Source of the DNA: UBA3263 sp964508865
GTDB taxonomy: Bacteria; Bacteroidota; Bacteroidia; Bacteroidales; Muribaculaceae
Length of the DNA: 9,491 nt
Direction: 5' to 3'
NCBI GenBank assembly: GCA_964508865.1
Contig: CAZDVP010000075.1
Span: 1 to 9,491 of the forward strand
The translations under genes and the position numbers were made by a program. Numbering within the stretch: position 1 is the stretch's first letter; each line of letters opens with the position of its first letter. This document shows positions 6,261 to 9,491 of the stretch, piece by piece. The notes under the pieces are model-generated. The model had not been told where the DNA came from, ran no database searches, and worked only from the letters and a program-made list of their open reading frames with translations.

Positions 6261-7702
6261 ATATTACCCGCCGACTCACCTTGCCGCTGATTCTGCTGGC
6301 GATTCTGTCAGTTGCCGGCTTCAGCGCCTGCGACAACGCCGACCCGGTCAACATGCCCGGCGCATCGCTGGTCAAGGACCAATTCGTTATTGAAATATCC
6401 GACACCTTTACCATTCAGGCCAAGTCGATTCTCAATCCGCGCGTGCAGTCGCGAACAACCACCCAGCTGCTCGGCGCAATCGACGCCACAACCTACGGCA
6501 CCCTGCGCGCCGATTATGTGGCCCAGCTTTTCCCGTCGAACAACATCGACATCACCGACGTTACGCTCGACTCGGTCAAGCTCCAGCTCGTTTTTGAGAA
6601 AAACGGCTTTGTCGGCGACTCGCTCGCTCCCATCGGCATTGAAGTGTTTCCGCTGACCGACACTCTCCCCTATCCCATCTACTCGAACTTCCCCGCCGAC
6701 ACCCGCTATGCCACCACCGGCTTCTACGACGCGAACCCCGGCCCCGCCGACTGCCACGGCATCGGAATGTTCACGGCCGTTGGCGGCGCAATCAGCACCG
6801 AAGCCGCCGCCAGCAAATATCGCTTCGCCTACGCCAACCTGCCTCTGGAATTCGGCCAGAAAATCCTCAACGCGTTCAAGGACCCGGCAACCCGCCCGCT
6901 TTTCAGCGACCCCGAGGAGTTTGCAACCAATATCTTTCCGGGCGTTTATGTGCGCACAACCTTCGGCTCCGGCCGCGTTACCCGCATAACCGACACCCGC
7001 CTGCTGATGTACTACCAGAAACGCTCAATGATTGAAAACGACAAGGGCGTTCTCGTTGACTCGCTCCAGCACCTCTATTCATACTATATGACTTCGGCTC
7101 CGGAGGTGCCCTCCAACACTTGCATCAACCTCGAAATGGCTCCGTCGCTCACCCAAATGGCCGAGCAGGGCCGCGCAATCATCGTGAGCCCCGCCGGGCG
7201 CGACGTTGAGCTGCGTTTCCCCATTGAAAGCATCATAAGCGCCTACGAAAAAGCCACGGTTTCGACCCTTTCGCTCATCAACACCATGACCTTTACCATG
7301 CCAGCCGACTCAATCGTCAACGGCCGCGGAATAACCCCGCCCACCTATCTGCTCATGGTGCTCTCGAAAGACAAAGACAAGTTCTTCGCAGCCAATAAGC
7401 TCCCCGACGACGTAACTTCGTTTACCGCCGCCTTCAACTCCAACACCATGACCTACGACTTCGGCAACATGCGCAACTACCTGATGGAGATGCTGGCGAA
7501 AAAAGATCAGCTAACGCCCGAAGATTTCATGTTCACCCTCACTCCGGTGTCGATGGTCATGGACGACGCCTCATCGTCGTACTACGCGTCGACCGGCTCG
7601 ACACTCTCCGGCATGTCGCCCATGGTTGCAATGCCCGCAATGGTTGAGCTGCTGCCCAAGGATGCCAAGGTAACGCTCACATTCTCAAAACAGGAGCTCT
7701 GA
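6257..7702 (+). CDS. DUF4270-family lipoprotein
   Basis: This 481-residue protein has a lipoprotein signal: RR at 5-6, a hydrophobic core, and a lipobox ending in FSAC with Cys25 as the predicted lipid anchor. The sequence after Cys (DNADP) is acidic and could support export to the outer membrane. The mature part starts with a beta-rich segment (QFVIEISDTFTIQ) and contains DVTLDSVKLQLVF, VYVRTTFGSGR and LLMYYQKR. It ends near KVTLTFSKQEL. This pattern is that of DUF4270, a Bacteroidota-specific family of unknown function. Start ATG at 6257 overlaps the upstream stop by four bases, and the stop overlaps the next start by one (TGATG), so translation is likely coupled on both sides. Having a degenerate glycogen-synthase gene directly upstream is an arrangement I recall from other Bacteroidales, suggesting a functional tie. 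Confidence 0.83.
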   Translation: MNITRRLTLPLILLAILSVAGFSACDNADPVNMPGASLVKDQFVIEISDTFTIQAKSILNPRVQSRTTTQLLGAIDATTYGTLRADYVAQLFPSNNIDITDVTLDSVKLQLVFEKNGFVGDSLAPIGIEVFPLTDTLPYPIYSNFPADTRYATTGFYDANPGPADCHGIGMFTAVGGAISTEAAASKYRFAYANLPLEFGQKILNAFKDPATRPLFSDPEEFATNIFPGVYVRTTFGSGRVTRITDTRLLMYYQKRSMIENDKGVLVDSLQHLYSYYMTSAPEVPSNTCINLEMAPSLTQMAEQGRAIIVSPAGRDVELRFPIESIISAYEKATVSTLSLINTMTFTMPADSIVNGRGITPPTYLLMVLSKDKDKFFAANKLPDDVTSFTAAFNSNTMTYDFGNMRNYLMEMLAKKDQLTPEDFMFTLTPVSMVMDDASSSYYASTGSTLSGMSPMVAMPAMVELLPKDAKVTLTFSKQEL

Positions 7703-8880
7703 TGGCCTACGATTTCGACCGGGTTATTGACCGCCGCGGAACCAACGCCGTCGCCTACGAAAAACTGCCGCTATATTTCAACACAACCGACGCCGAACCC
7801 TTCTGGGTGGCCGACAGCGGCTTTGCAACTCCCCCATTTATCATCGACGCGCTGCGCCGCCGCCTGGAGCACCCGATTTTCGGCTACACCATTGAAGCTC
7901 CACAGTGGCGCCCGGCGCTGGTCAACTGGCTGCGCGAACGCCAGAACTGGCACATTGAACCGCAATGGCTCGCCTTTATTCCCGGAATAGTCAAAGGCAT
8001 CGGAATGGCCATTAACGCCCTGACCTCGCCGGGCGATAAAATCATTATTCAGCCTCCGGTCTATCACCCCTTCCGCATAGTGCCCGAAAGCAACGGCCGC
8101 CGGGTGGTGTTCAACCCCTTGCGCGAACTGCCCGACGGAGGCTATGAAATGGACTTCGACCATCTCGCCCGGATTGCCGACAGCGATTGCAAAATGCTGA
8201 TTCTCTGCAATCCTCATAACCCTGCCGGCATTGTCTGGCCGGTCGAGACCCTCAGACGCCTGGCCCGGTTCTGCAAAGAGCGCAACATCATTGTCATTTC
8301 CGACGAAATCCACTGCGACATGCCGCTGTTCGGAGCCGTCCACACTCCCTTTGCCACCGTAAGCCCCGACGCCGCAAGTAACTCAATCACTTTCCAGGCG
8401 CCCTCAAAAACGTTTAACATCGCCGGCATAGTCAGCTCGTTTGCCGTGGTGCCCGACCCCGAACTGCGCAAACGCTTTTTCGGCTGGCTCGAAGCCAACG
8501 AGCTCTGCGATCCCGACATTTTCGCCCCTATAGCAACCATTGCCGCCTACTCGCCCGAAGGCGAACAGTGGCGCCGGCAACTGATTGCTTACCTCGAAGA
8601 AAACATCGACTTCACCATCGACTACCTCCGGCGCGAAATCCCCGCAATCAAGCCGCTGCGCCCCGGCGCATCCTTTCTGATCTGGCTCGACTGCCGCGAC
8701 CTGGGCCTGCCCCAACAGCAGCTGGTCGACCTCTTCGTGAAAAAAGCCAAACTCGCGCTCAACGACGGCACCATGTTCGGCCCCGGCGGCGAGGGCCACA
8801 TGCGCTTCAACATAGGCTTTCCGCGCCAAAAAATCGCCGACGCTCTCCAAAAACTCCGTAACGCAATTATCAGCCAATGA
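7702..8880 (+). CDS. MalY/PatB-type PLP-dependent enzyme (putative cysteine-S-conjugate beta-lyase)
   Basis: This is a 392-residue cytosolic fold-type I PLP enzyme, full length for MalY/PatB. Visible landmarks are the HPIFGY segment at 57-62 (Tyr62 contacts PLP phosphate across the dimer), PVYHPF at 119-124, CNPHNPAG at 169-176 (Asn173), SDEIHCD at 200-206 (Asp201 for the pyridine nitrogen), SKTFNIAG at 235-242 with Schiff-base Lys236, and substrate Arg368 in MRFNIG. Relatives cleave the C-S bond of cystathionine or cysteine conjugates to pyruvate, ammonia and a thiol; some act as aminotransferases, so substrate is unproven. The usual N-terminal WVADMDF reads WVADSGF (35-41). The gene overlaps DUF4270 by one base and the next gene by four, placing it third in the operon. 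No metabolic link to the neighbours is obvious. Confidence 0.88.
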   Translation: MAYDFDRVIDRRGTNAVAYEKLPLYFNTTDAEPFWVADSGFATPPFIIDALRRRLEHPIFGYTIEAPQWRPALVNWLRERQNWHIEPQWLAFIPGIVKGIGMAINALTSPGDKIIIQPPVYHPFRIVPESNGRRVVFNPLRELPDGGYEMDFDHLARIADSDCKMLILCNPHNPAGIVWPVETLRRLARFCKERNIIVISDEIHCDMPLFGAVHTPFATVSPDAASNSITFQAPSKTFNIAGIVSSFAVVPDPELRKRFFGWLEANELCDPDIFAPIATIAAYSPEGEQWRRQLIAYLEENIDFTIDYLRREIPAIKPLRPGASFLIWLDCRDLGLPQQQLVDLFVKKAKLALNDGTMFGPGGEGHMRFNIGFPRQKIADALQKLRNAIISQ

Positions 8881-9491
8881 ACGAGCAACCCTACGTAATT
8901 GCCATCGGACGCCAAATGGGCTCCGGAGGCCGCGAGCTCGGCCGACTCCTGGCCGAACGACTCAACATTGACTTCTACGACAAAAAGCTCCTTGCCGATG
9001 CCGCCAAAAGTTCCGGACTCATCGCCCACACCCTCGAGCAATCCGACGAGCGCACGCCGTCATTTCTCAGCAACGTGTTCGGCTCAGCCTTCGGTCAGCC
9101 GATAACCAACGTGGGCTCCTACTCCTACGACGACACAGCCTATCGCGCCGTCAGCGACACCATCCGCACCCTCGGCGACACCAAAAGTTGCGTAATCGTT
9201 GGCCGCACGGCCGACTATGTTCTGCGCAACCATCCCCGCTGCGTGTCAATCTTCGTGCATGCACCCGAAGACGCCTGCATCAAACGCGTAATGGCCCGCG
9301 GCGACAAAGCCACCGAAGCCGACGCGCGCGCTCTGGTGCGCAAAACCAACAAACTGCGCGCCTCCTACTACGAATTTTATACCGACAAACCCTGGGGAGC
9401 CGCCTCGACCTACGACCTCACCGTCAACTCCTCACTCCTCCCCCTGCCCGACCTCGCCGACCTACTCGCCACCTACATCCGCCGCCGCCTC
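8877..9491 (+). CDS. Cytidylate kinase-like family P-loop protein (3' end beyond window)
   Basis: The frame opens with ATG at 8877 inside the upstream stop (ATGA) and stays open for 205 codons to the window edge. It begins YVIAIGRQMGSGGRELG, whose GRQxGSGGRE loop is the nucleotide-binding P-loop of the cytidylate-kinase-like family. This is followed by DFYDKKLL, where members typically have a similar (F/Y)YD(K/R) segment. Later parts include CVIVGRTADYVL near 105-116, VSIFVHAPEDACIKRVM, and an Arg/Lys-rich stretch RKTNKLRASYYEFYTDKPWG resembling the nucleoside-kinase lid. The C-terminal DLTVNSSLLPL is also typical. True Cmk phosphorylates CMP and is usually a separate gene; members of this relative family lack a settled substrate. 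Length so far suggests it is nearly complete. It is fourth in the overlapping operon. Confidence 0.85.
   Translation, partial: MNEQPYVIAIGRQMGSGGRELGRLLAERLNIDFYDKKLLADAAKSSGLIAHTLEQSDERTPSFLSNVFGSAFGQPITNVGSYSYDDTAYRAVSDTIRTLGDTKSCVIVGRTADYVLRNHPRCVSIFVHAPEDACIKRVMARGDKATEADARALVRKTNKLRASYYEFYTDKPWGAASTYDLTVNSSLLPLPDLADLLATYIRRRL

Overview
The window looks like chromosome of a Bacteroidota species in the order Bacteroidales. The evidence is a PurM tail of the type found there, a DUF4270 lipoprotein, a Bacteroidales-type OmpP1/FadL porin-like protein, and two promoters that match the Bacteroides consensus exactly (TTTG, 19 bases, TAnnTTTG). Most genes also lack Shine-Dalgarno sites. Coding DNA is clearly GC-rich, which is high for Bacteroides itself and would suit a Muribaculaceae-like lineage; this placement is an inference from composition and gene content. 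The window carries no RNA gene, insertion sequence, CRISPR array or phage gene that I can see. No stretch longer than about 150 bases lacks a gene.

Layout. (1) Bases 2-1717, plus strand: the 3' end of purM (purine synthesis), then after 9 bases a DEAD-box RNA helicase with a DbpA-type RNA-binding tail. (2) A hairpin terminator at 1688-1740 lies over the end of the helicase gene and serves the convergent pair. (3) Bases 1762-4609, minus strand: a promoter at 4669-4699 drives a secreted Trp/Gly- and Ser/Arg/Gly-rich low-complexity protein and then an OmpP1/FadL-like outer membrane beta-barrel. The low-complexity gene contains a 100-N assembly gap. (4) Bases 4759-5310, minus strand: a six-helix HdeD/DUF308 membrane protein with its own terminator. 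(5) From 5368 to the window end, plus strand: a perfect promoter followed by four genes whose ends overlap by 1-4 bases. They are a half-length glycogen/starch-synthase-like protein, a DUF4270 lipoprotein, a MalY/PatB-type PLP enzyme, and a cytidylate-kinase-like P-loop protein that runs off the edge.

How the genes may work together. The minus-strand pair encodes two envelope proteins that are probably made together. The plus-strand four-gene run is translationally coupled, but its members have no obvious shared pathway. Its first gene resembles only the N-terminal domain of glycogen synthase and has lost residues used for ADP-glucose binding, so a non-catalytic role with the adjacent DUF4270 lipoprotein is worth considering. 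I found no clear new defence or mobile system. The most interesting items are this degenerate synthase/DUF4270 operon, the W-rich secreted protein paired with the barrel, and the shared terminator embedded in coding sequence.
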